In this document: positions 53,614 to 62,090 of the stretch, in pieces
How the letters are laid out: each line of letters starts with the position of its first letter
Position numbering within the stretch: position 1 is the stretch's first letter
Source of the DNA: Bacteroides intestinalis
GTDB lineage: Bacteria; Bacteroidota; Bacteroidia; Bacteroidales; Bacteroidaceae
Assembly: GCF_902364365.1 (NCBI RefSeq)
Contig: NZ_CABJDN010000010.1
Coordinates: 62,001-126,000 of the forward strand
Reading direction: 5' to 3'
DNA length: 64,000 nucleotides
Notes under the pieces: model-generated
Told to the model about the DNA's origin: nothing
Seen by the model: the letters and a program-made list of their open reading frames with translations, nothing else
The model's database searches: none
Translations under genes and position numbers: made by a program

Positions 53614-53627
53614 AGCCTGTTCCTTTT

Positions 53628-55841
53628 TTATTCTTTTTCCAAACCTTGTGTACGCGCATAACGCTCTATCATCTCTTGCCGCTTTTCCATCGGCCACTGT
53701 TCTATGACATCGATATCCCACTCGCCAAAAGCATCCATAAAGCGGTGCATAGGTTCGAGGATGGAAGCTTGATTCCACGGAAGCTGTTGACGCACACTAT
53801 GTCCACGATTGGATTGCGGGTTGAAGCATTCCGTAAGCAAACCTCTGTAACGGTATCGCATATCCCCATCCAGATCCATAATGGAAAGAGTATTGTTTTG
53901 AATCAGCTTTGCCATTTCCAGGAAATGCGTATCTCCCGTCATGAGGTATAAGCGATAGTACTGGAAGGAAGAGAAAGCCAGTCCGTTGTCTATTGCAGAG
54001 TGTCCGGTAGCAATCAGGGTTTGCCCTACAATACTTACATCTTTTGGAAAATCAGTCAAAGTATCGTTAATAGCCATCGGTACATGATAAGCAAACATAA
54101 AGGTTTCCGTATAGCGGGCAGCCTGTATGGCGGCTTCCTTCCACTTGGCATCACCTGTAACGTCATAAAGTGCCAGAAAAGCATAAATAGCCATTTGTCC
54201 GGACTCACGGTCTTTTACATTGGGATTGTCAATAACTCCACCTACATAAAGGTAATCATGGTGGATAAAGTCATAACTAAATTCACCTGCTTTCAAGGCT
54301 GTATCCAGATAGCGTTTGTCCTGGGTAGCCGAGTAGAGTTCAATCAAGAAGCGGATGATATTAGTAGTTGTATATTTACTGTCATGAGTCGGCTTTCCGG
54401 TTCTCCAGTCATAACGGAGATAAAAGCTACCGTCCTTTTCCTGATTCCGTACTAGCCAATCAGCGTACTTTTTGCAATAGGAGAGCCATTCGGGTTTATT
54501 AATTCCATGCTTTTTCATGGTATTCCATGCACCCATCATACCTTCCATACCACCGGCAGCAACACGCATATAAGCTTCATAATCACGCCAGGTTGCTTTC
54601 CGATCTACATAGGCATCTGCCCAGGAACTTACAAGGCCACTTTCCTGTTGTGAGTTATTCACCCAGAAGTCAACAACTTCCGATGCTTTGCGTACATATT
54701 CCTGATTGTCAATTTCCAATCCTTTCCGCAAAAGGAAATAGGCATTTGAAATCTGGAAACCGATAAAGCCCATTTGATAGTTATAAGCACGGGCTATTCC
54801 ATTAGGCAGATAGATGGAGAAAGGCCAGCCCGGTGCACCATTCAGATTCAGCAGGTAAGCATCAAGCACCTCAATGCTGGCTTCATAAGCATCTTTCACA
54901 TCTACTTTATGTACGACAGGGGTATATTTATTCCACGCCTGTTTCCATACTGTTTCCACCAGTTCGGGGAAGTCTTTCGTCTGGTTGAAACCGAAAGCCA
55001 GGCTATATGTATGTTTCACTCCGGCCTTCACAGGATGACTGCGATAGGCAAAGCCTTTTCTTTTCTGTTCGGGAAGGCGGCCTACATAGGTGGTTTCGCC
55101 CTCAATTCCCGGGAAGACAAAAAGAATAGAGTGTGAATCGGTTTCTGTGAAACCCAAGCTACCAAATTGCATACGTTCATCCACAATACGGTTTACTCCA
55201 TTTTCACCATAGAAAGTTTCTGGATCAGCATTCAGGTGTACCATGTCAATAGCTAATCCGGAAGCCTTCTCACGGGCAGATACCAATGGTAAGGGTAAAC
55301 GGTCTTCGCGGAAATAAAAGTAATTATCGGTGTAGTCACTGGCAAGAGAACCACGTCTAAGGCTCAAGTTGTTCCTGTACCAGATACCCGGAACAAAGAA
55401 TTCAAAATCTTCAATCTGCGTTTTACGTTGCAGAGTCAATCCGAAATAAGAGTTGAAGTAGTCGTCTCCTTTTCCAATCTTTTCAATCGTTACCTCCCTA
55501 TCCATGCGGAAATGATTCTCTGTATCGGGGGTAAACACATCTTTTACATGAAATAAGGTTCCATGAGATGACTTTAACTTTGCGATGCAAACCAACGACT
55601 CTTTTTCTTCCTTTACAGAAGAATAATAACCGTTCAGCGTTTCCGCATTCACTTCCAATGTAACTACATAAGGAGCATTTAAACTCAAATAATGGGCGTT
55701 ACCAGTTTGCAGGCTCAGGCGTTTTCCATCTTTGGCTACAGACAGGCTGGCATCACCACTTTGCAATGCATATGCTTTTTCTGCTGCCAGAGAAAACTGG
55801 ATGGACGAGAGGAAACTGACGAGTATAAATAGATATTTCAT
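53628..55841 (-). CDS. Six-hairpin glycosidase-like protein of unrecognised family
   Basis: 737 residues, signal peptide about 1-19. The N-terminal 290 residues look beta-rich; the rest (about 300-737) is helical with repeated aromatic/small-residue helices, as in (alpha/alpha)6 barrels. Conserved blocks shared with the paralogue at 62091-64000 are YLYVGGVIDNP, RESGQMAI, FPKDVSIVGQ and GHSAIDNGLAFSSF. Acidic residues in these blocks are candidates for catalysis. The fold suggests a hydrolase for uronic-acid or branched oligosaccharides, but I cannot assign a CAZy family. A terminator separates it from the susCD genes. Confidence 0.75.
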   Translation of the reverse strand: MKYLFILVSFLSSIQFSLAAEKAYALQSGDASLSVAKDGKRLSLQTGNAHYLSLNAPYVVTLEVNAETLNGYYSSVKEEKESLVCIAKLKSSHGTLFHVKDVFTPDTENHFRMDREVTIEKIGKGDDYFNSYFGLTLQRKTQIEDFEFFVPGIWYRNNLSLRRGSLASDYTDNYFYFREDRLPLPLVSAREKASGLAIDMVHLNADPETFYGENGVNRIVDERMQFGSLGFTETDSHSILFVFPGIEGETTYVGRLPEQKRKGFAYRSHPVKAGVKHTYSLAFGFNQTKDFPELVETVWKQAWNKYTPVVHKVDVKDAYEASIEVLDAYLLNLNGAPGWPFSIYLPNGIARAYNYQMGFIGFQISNAYFLLRKGLEIDNQEYVRKASEVVDFWVNNSQQESGLVSSWADAYVDRKATWRDYEAYMRVAAGGMEGMMGAWNTMKKHGINKPEWLSYCKKYADWLVRNQEKDGSFYLRYDWRTGKPTHDSKYTTTNIIRFLIELYSATQDKRYLDTALKAGEFSYDFIHHDYLYVGGVIDNPNVKDRESGQMAIYAFLALYDVTGDAKWKEAAIQAARYTETFMFAYHVPMAINDTLTDFPKDVSIVGQTLIATGHSAIDNGLAFSSFQYYRLYLMTGDTHFLEMAKLIQNNTLSIMDLDGDMRYRYRGLLTECFNPQSNRGHSVRQQLPWNQASILEPMHRFMDAFGEWDIDVIEQWPMEKRQEMIERYARTQGLEKE

Positions 55842-55878
55842 GTTTCAGACATTATCAGGGATACAATAAATTTAAGTT

Positions 55879-55916
55879 GAAAAGACTCTGCCGGTTTATG
55901 CCGACAGAGTCTTTAT
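55879..55916 (-). terminator. Terminator between susCD-DUF3823 and PUL B enzymes
   Basis: AAAGACTCTG and CAGAGTCTTT (55881-55890 and 55905-55914) pair with additional CCG/CGG pairing, and TTTTC follows on the minus strand. It lies 16 bp past the DUF3823 stop codon. Confidence 0.8.
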
Positions 55917-55931
55917 ATCAAAACATAGTGT

Positions 55932-56687
55932 TTACTCTACCGGCAAGTTTTCTATCTTCTGTATTGTTGAGAAGAGAAAATACTGATTCATTCCCTCCAA
56001 CTCAATAGCTACACGATAGAAAGCATAAGTACGATAGTTATCTACGAAGTTTTCCTTCTTGCGATACTCGGACAATGGGATATATACCTGCAACGTAGTA
56101 TCATCGATGTATTCCACATCACTGCTACGTGTACACTTAATACCACTGTTAACCAAAGAACTTGTGCTCAGCCAAATACGAGTCTTTACAATCTTCGGAG
56201 CTGCTTTCACCGTATTAGTCATCTTCTCAATATTGAAAGTAGCAACGATATTGCCATTCTTCAATTCAGCTTTCAAATTCTTCAATTTGTAGTACGGACG
56301 CACTTCAAAGTCTCTTGTAACATTCGAGTTAAAATGATAGGCAATAGAATCATAACCTTTACCTGCACCCCGTGATTCAAAATCAGGAAGTTCGAAAGGC
56401 AATGTTTCATTCACTAATGTCATTTTATAGTCCGCATCGAAGAAGAGCTGTTGGTAGTGTCCCTGATCGTCGACACGTATACCCGTACCGCCGCCATCTA
56501 CTTTACCATAACCGCTCTGGAAGACTCTTAATAACCCTTTATTTGAGTCGAAAGGAAAGTTCTCACCGTCACACTTCAACTGGCCGCTGAAAACATAAGA
56601 CGGAGCATCGTAATTATCATATTCGCAGGATGTCATAGTAAATCCTAATATGACAAATGCTGCTGCAATTATAGATTTTAATTTCAT
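55932..56687 (-). CDS. DUF3823-type surface lipoprotein
   Basis: 251 residues with a lipoprotein signal (C21, MTSCEYDNYDAP). The NYDAPSYVFSGQL start, two beta-sandwich-like halves and the position directly after susD match DUF3823 lipoproteins found in many Bacteroides PULs. They are regarded as surface glycan-binding or accessory proteins rather than enzymes. It is 24 bp after susD and just before the terminator at 55879, so it is expressed with the transporter. Confidence 0.88.
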   Translation of the reverse strand: MKLKSIIAAAFVILGFTMTSCEYDNYDAPSYVFSGQLKCDGENFPFDSNKGLLRVFQSGYGKVDGGGTGIRVDDQGHYQQLFFDADYKMTLVNETLPFELPDFESRGAGKGYDSIAYHFNSNVTRDFEVRPYYKLKNLKAELKNGNIVATFNIEKMTNTVKAAPKIVKTRIWLSTSSLVNSGIKCTRSSDVEYIDDTTLQVYIPLSEYRKKENFVDNYRTYAFYRVAIELEGMNQYFLFSTIQKIENLPVE

Positions 56688-56711
56688 TGTTTTTAAGCTT
56701 TAGTTGGTAAA

Positions 56712-58652
56712 TTAATGATTAGGATTCTTCTCAATATTCGGGTTACCTTCATTCATCGGATACGCATTATAATACATCTTGTTGTCGAAGTACAAAATAG
56801 CATTATTTGCTCTGTTCTGAGCTTTCATTTTCCGATAAATCCACTTACCATCTTCGGGCGTGCCCGGAGCATAAATCTTATACGGCCACAATACGTAGAT
56901 AGTAGCAGTTTTATTCGCCTGGTCGTTGTACCACACCTCATCGGCAACTCTCCAACGCTTCAAGTCTTCATAACGATGATCTTCGAATGCCAACTCTACA
57001 CGTCTTTCGTTTACAATACGATTGAATGTCAGTTCGTTCTCAGCCAACTTGAATCCCTCACCACCTGCACGCTGACGTACGCGGTTGATGTAATCCAATG
57101 CTATAGTCTTAGTAGAACGGCCATTGTAGCTGGCTACTCCCAGTTCATTCAAGTAGAAAGCAGCCTCAGCAGCATTCAACAAAGCTTCGCCGAAACGGAA
57201 CACTACATAAGGAACAGAGCTAACACCTTCTATCTCACTTCCAGCGGCAGTATCGACAAACTTTCTCAATAAGAAACCGGAATGAGAAATATACCAGTTA
57301 CTGCTACCATCATCGCCACGAAGAGGTCCGTCTTCTCCGGTCACTTTCTGACCCATATAATGAAGGGTATCAACTTGTCCAATAGAACGCGCAGTTTCAA
57401 ACCGATAGCCATCGGCAGTAGGAATAGCCAGACCAGCTTGAAGATCAACAGAAGCACCTCTGAATGAGCTTCCCGGATACAAAACTGTACCAGCCAGACG
57501 AGGATCACGTCCTGCAAAGATATCTTCCGGCTTATTGTACAAATTGTATTTGTAAGTAGATGTATACACATTCATGTCCTCGATTACTTCATCACCTACA
57601 TAGGCATCCATTTCTTTCGCTTCGTGAGTATTGAGCATCTCATAATCATTTACCAGATTCAAGACAGGATTAACCTGGCAACCAGCTTTATTATTCGAAG
57701 TACGCACCAATTTGCGTGTGAGGGCACGGGTAGTAAAGTTATTCCTCACATTTACTCCATCATAGGCCTTACAGAAAATCAGTTCTGGATTATTTTCCGG
57801 TTTAGCAATAAATGCTTCTGCATAGTTGGTTGCTAAATCAGCTTGTTTCTGATAGAGTTGATAGCCCATAGTTTCCAGTTCAGCACAAGCATCGATACAA
57901 GCCTTCAGATAACCTTCCGCCTTACTTCTTTCAATACCTGTAGCACCACTTGACAAGTTTAGAGTCTTGGTAGCACTTTTATCATAGTTGTATGCCAAAG
58001 TTCCGGCGTACAGAGCTGCACGGCACTTCAGGGCCATAGCTGCACCTTTGGTGGCACGAGTTTTAACACGGGAAGTCCCGAAATCGTCTTTTACTGCATC
58101 CATTTCACTAATGATAAAGTCGTAAATTTCAGATTCCTTATTTCTGGGCACAGCCAATGGCGTGGGATCTTCCATATATTCCGTTACCTCAGTAACCAAA
58201 GGAACACCGCCATACTGAACCACCATTTTGAAATAATTATAAGCTCTAAAATAACGGGCTTCTGCTTGGAAATACTTCAACTTATCAGCGGGAATCGAAC
58301 CGGCAGATACCGTATTCAAATTCCGGATATGAAGATTTAATTCACGGATGAAACCATAATCATAAAAGTTTCTGTAATCGGTTCCTACATTTCCTGCAAA
58401 ACCCCAATACTGACTGTTATTGGATGCTTCATCCCAGCGGGTAAGATCATAAGATTCTCCATCGGCACCGAAATCTTGCCAGTACTTCATGCGACCGTAT
58501 AAATTGGCGGCAATACTGTTAATACCAACCTCTGATGTATAGGCCTGATTTTCGGTAAAAGACATCTTGTCCTCTTGTTCCAACCAACTGTCGCAAGAAG
58601 AGAAAAGCAATAAGCCTGATAATAATGCTATTGATAATCTATTTTTTTTCAT
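56712..58652 (-). CDS. susD-like: SusD/RagB-family glycan-binding lipoprotein (PUL B)
   Basis: 646 residues, lipoprotein signal with cysteine at 20 (SSCDSWLEQEDKM). The helical body (AEARYFRAYNYFKMVVQYGGVPLV) and C-terminal block (NERRVELAFEDHRYEDLKRW) are diagnostic for SusD/RagB. It is longer than the PUL A homologue and only weakly similar, suggesting a different glycan. It starts 11 bp after susC. Confidence 0.95.
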   Translation of the reverse strand: MKKNRLSIALLSGLLLFSSCDSWLEQEDKMSFTENQAYTSEVGINSIAANLYGRMKYWQDFGADGESYDLTRWDEASNNSQYWGFAGNVGTDYRNFYDYGFIRELNLHIRNLNTVSAGSIPADKLKYFQAEARYFRAYNYFKMVVQYGGVPLVTEVTEYMEDPTPLAVPRNKESEIYDFIISEMDAVKDDFGTSRVKTRATKGAAMALKCRAALYAGTLAYNYDKSATKTLNLSSGATGIERSKAEGYLKACIDACAELETMGYQLYQKQADLATNYAEAFIAKPENNPELIFCKAYDGVNVRNNFTTRALTRKLVRTSNNKAGCQVNPVLNLVNDYEMLNTHEAKEMDAYVGDEVIEDMNVYTSTYKYNLYNKPEDIFAGRDPRLAGTVLYPGSSFRGASVDLQAGLAIPTADGYRFETARSIGQVDTLHYMGQKVTGEDGPLRGDDGSSNWYISHSGFLLRKFVDTAAGSEIEGVSSVPYVVFRFGEALLNAAEAAFYLNELGVASYNGRSTKTIALDYINRVRQRAGGEGFKLAENELTFNRIVNERRVELAFEDHRYEDLKRWRVADEVWYNDQANKTATIYVLWPYKIYAPGTPEDGKWIYRKMKAQNRANNAILYFDNKMYYNAYPMNEGNPNIEKNPNH

Positions 58653-58663
58653 GTTACATTCAA

Positions 58664-61600
58664 TTAAAAGGTTACGTTTACTCCAACTGTGTACACTTTG
58701 TGTTGCGGATAGTCGAATCCGGTAACAGAAGAGATTTCAGGGTCGAAACCAAAGTCATTCAAGCTATCCCAGCAAAGCAGGTTAGAACCTTCAAAGTAAA
58801 CTCTGAGCTTCTGTATCAAAGCTTTCTTTGTCCACTTAACCGGCAATGTATAACCTACCACTAAGTTACGCAGACGTAAATAGTTGATTTCCTTTGCATA
58901 AAAGTCATTCCAGTCTCTGATAGAAGGATTGTTGCTGCGAACAGCGGGGAACTTACCACGTTTCCAAGGAGATTTCGTATCAAAGATATCTTCGTGCTGC
59001 CAAGAATCTACTACATTGTATACATATCCCATCTGGTCAGTACCAATACCATATTTCACATGCCAGTCACCGATAAATGTATTCATGAAACCACCCGCAA
59101 AATCGGCTGCAAAGTCAATTCCTTTATATTCGAAGCCCAAGTTGATACCCATTGAAAGCAAAGGGTTCTTGTTGGCATTACCACTATCCCAATCATAGTC
59201 AGTAGCTGCATAACCTAAAGGACGCTTGTCGTAGTCGTCAATCACACCGTCACCATTAACATCCCTGAAAATCAAGTCACCCGGACGCAGATTCACGTTG
59301 TTAGCACCATCAATATTCACCGGATAGTTATCAATTTCTTCTTGAGTCTGGAACACACCGATCGTTTCCCACATCCATACAGCACCATTCTTCACATTAG
59401 ACCAACGGTTAGCCTGTCCCCAACGGTATTGATCCCATCCGTTCAAGAAGACTTCACCATAGTTGTTAATTGTCTTCTGGCGAGCCAAAGTCAGGTTAAC
59501 ACCTACAAAATAATTGAAGTCATTAACGCGATCATTCCATTTCACCATGCCATCAATACCACTAACCTGGTCAGAGTTCAGATTCTGTTTCTGTACACTA
59601 TAACCTGCCTCATAAGGATAGATAATGTCAGTCGGGGTGGCAGGAATACCACTTCTTTTTCTCTTAAAGAAATCCACTTCCAGTTTTAAGCGGTCGTTCA
59701 GGAAGCCCATATCGAAACCGACATTCATCATGGAAATCTTCATCCAAGAAAGTCCGGTTTGAGGAATTCCTTTGTAAGCAGTGCCTGTAGTATAAGCATC
59801 TGGGCCATTACCCAAAGGATTATTACTTATAATAGCTCCTCCATTGTTAAATGCATAGCCAGGCAGATAAGCAAAGTCTGTATAACTACTATTAAAGTTT
59901 CTAGCCATGTCATCGCCCATTTCACCATAAGAAGCTCTCAATTTAATACTGGAAATCCAATCAGCCACCTTAGAATCTTTGTAGAATTCTTCTTCAGACA
60001 GACGCCATGCACCTGAAACTGACGGGAAGAAACCCCATTGATTGCCCGGCAAGAAACGCCAGGAAGCATCATAACGACCGGCAAAGTCAATGATATATTT
60101 TTCTTTATAAGAATAGCCTGCACGGAAAATGAAACTGGCCGTAGTAACGGTACGCAGATATTCTTTCACATCATTATTGGCATTCTTCGTAATTACGTCC
60201 ACGAATGGATTCTCTACCGGACTCTGATATACATTTAAATTTTTGATATCTTCTTTGAAGAACTCGAAGCCGGCAACAGCCGTCACATGATGATCCTTAG
60301 CAAATATGTGGTCGTAGTTCAAAGTGAATTGTCCCATCATTTCAACTTTTGAGTTCGTCTCCTTTCCACGATAAGTATTTGTCTTGGTAGAAGCTACTTT
60401 GTACTCCTGCGTTGAAGCATTATATCTATATTCATTCCAGCTTTTCTCATTATCTTCCTGACGCATATTCTCATAATAGTAAGACAGCAAACCTTTAGCA
60501 GTCAGTCCTGGAAGCGGTGTCTTATATTCCAAATTTGCACTAAGCTGAATAGTACGGAAATCTTTCTGATGCTTACCTGCATTGTCAATTGTATAAGCAG
60601 CCATATTACGGGCACCATCATGGGTCGGACTGATGTAATTCAGATAATCAGGATTATCATTAGCATAAGGACGCATAGTCGGAATCAAGTTGAAAATAGA
60701 GTTACGCATCTGGAAGTAATCGTCACCGCCCGGAAGTGCCGGATTGACATTCTGCTCTATCTTACCCAATGTCTGAAAACCTACCTTGAAATTATCAGTC
60801 AACTGCATATTAAAGTTGGCCTGCAAGTTCGTACGGTTATAGTTATATTCCTTGAATACGGCATCCTGATCAATATGTCCTACAGAAATGTAGTAGTCGG
60901 TCTTCTCTGTACCACCGCTGATATTAGCATTTACATAATACTGAGGAGCAGCATTGCTTACAAAATTATCTTTCCAATCATATCCACGATAATCTTCACC
61001 TGTAGCCGGATTATAATATCCAGTTCTCCATTTCTCCAAATCAGCTTTGGCATTGGCAATGTTATCAGCTCCAGTCAGGTTGCCATCATTGGCCTGCTTC
61101 ATGTAGTTACCCCATTTCCACTGGTAAGCATTCAACAATTCAGGATACTTTGTCCATCCTTGCCAGCCCATGTGAGCATTCAAGTTTATCTGAGGCTTCT
61201 GTCCTTTTTTACCGGTTTTTGTAGTAATCAAAACCACACCGTTGGCAGCCTTCACACCATAAATAGCAGCAGCACCATCCTTCAGAATAGATACATTCTC
61301 AATATCGTGAATATCCAGGGCATTGAATGCTGTCTCATCTTTCATAATACCGTCGATAACATAGAGAGGAGTACCCATGTTACGAATCTCAAGGTTAGTC
61401 GAAGTTCCCGGTTGACCTGACTTCTGACGTGCCGTAATACCTGATACTTTACCTACCAAAGCATTGGCAGCCGACGTTGATGTAGAACGGGCCAAATCTT
61501 TATTGTTCACCGAACTTACTGCAGCAGCCACTGTAGCTTTCTTCTGAGTGGCATATCCCACTACCACAACTTCGTCAAGCAATTCTGTATCTTCCTTCAG

Positions 61601-61918
61601 TGTAACGTCCAGGTTTCGTTTTCCCTTTACGCTGATCTCCTGTGGTGCATAGCCCACAAATGAAACTGTCAGAACTGCATTAGTTCCCTTAACAGAAAGT
61701 GTAAACTTACCATCGACATCAGTAATCGTTCCGTTGGTAGTTCCTTTCTCCATAATGTTTACTCCAGGCAAAGGTTCACCTGTAACATCTTTCACTATAC
61801 CTGACACAGCTACATTTTGTGCCTGAAGCATTGCGGAAGACACTAGAACAACTAATAATAAGAAGAAATTCTTCCTTCTATTACCAGCCGAGATTAACTC
61901 ATTTAAAAAGTGCTTCAT
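58664..61918 (-). CDS. susC-like: SusC/RagA TonB-dependent outer-membrane transporter (PUL B)
   Basis: 1084 residues with a signal peptide. Carboxypeptidase-regulatory-like domain (about 35-110; VKDVTGEPLPGVNI), TonB box region (LDEVVVVGYATQ, about 114-125), plug (about 125-235) and barrel ending VYTVGVNVTF. It imports oligosaccharides with the adjacent SusD. The 172-bp gap upstream separates it from the six-hairpin-like gene and is A+T-rich; no promoter matching the consensus was found there. Confidence 0.96.
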   Translation of the reverse strand: MKHFLNELISAGNRRKNFFLLLVVLVSSAMLQAQNVAVSGIVKDVTGEPLPGVNIMEKGTTNGTITDVDGKFTLSVKGTNAVLTVSFVGYAPQEISVKGKRNLDVTLKEDTELLDEVVVVGYATQKKATVAAAVSSVNNKDLARSTSTSAANALVGKVSGITARQKSGQPGTSTNLEIRNMGTPLYVIDGIMKDETAFNALDIHDIENVSILKDGAAAIYGVKAANGVVLITTKTGKKGQKPQINLNAHMGWQGWTKYPELLNAYQWKWGNYMKQANDGNLTGADNIANAKADLEKWRTGYYNPATGEDYRGYDWKDNFVSNAAPQYYVNANISGGTEKTDYYISVGHIDQDAVFKEYNYNRTNLQANFNMQLTDNFKVGFQTLGKIEQNVNPALPGGDDYFQMRNSIFNLIPTMRPYANDNPDYLNYISPTHDGARNMAAYTIDNAGKHQKDFRTIQLSANLEYKTPLPGLTAKGLLSYYYENMRQEDNEKSWNEYRYNASTQEYKVASTKTNTYRGKETNSKVEMMGQFTLNYDHIFAKDHHVTAVAGFEFFKEDIKNLNVYQSPVENPFVDVITKNANNDVKEYLRTVTTASFIFRAGYSYKEKYIIDFAGRYDASWRFLPGNQWGFFPSVSGAWRLSEEEFYKDSKVADWISSIKLRASYGEMGDDMARNFNSSYTDFAYLPGYAFNNGGAIISNNPLGNGPDAYTTGTAYKGIPQTGLSWMKISMMNVGFDMGFLNDRLKLEVDFFKRKRSGIPATPTDIIYPYEAGYSVQKQNLNSDQVSGIDGMVKWNDRVNDFNYFVGVNLTLARQKTINNYGEVFLNGWDQYRWGQANRWSNVKNGAVWMWETIGVFQTQEEIDNYPVNIDGANNVNLRPGDLIFRDVNGDGVIDDYDKRPLGYAATDYDWDSGNANKNPLLSMGINLGFEYKGIDFAADFAGGFMNTFIGDWHVKYGIGTDQMGYVYNVVDSWQHEDIFDTKSPWKRGKFPAVRSNNPSIRDWNDFYAKEINYLRLRNLVVGYTLPVKWTKKALIQKLRVYFEGSNLLCWDSLNDFGFDPEISSVTGFDYPQHKVYTVGVNVTF

Positions 61919-62090
61919 AAGTTATTATTTAAAATTAAACATAAATTAGTTTATCTGTATATTATTGAAAACTGAAAAATGAGAACTTATCTGAAAACTT
62001 ATTATTTTACCTTAACTATGAATATCTTATATCATGCTTGTTTCAATGTCTTTTTAACGCCCTCCTTTCTTGATCCTAAAAAGTGAACAC

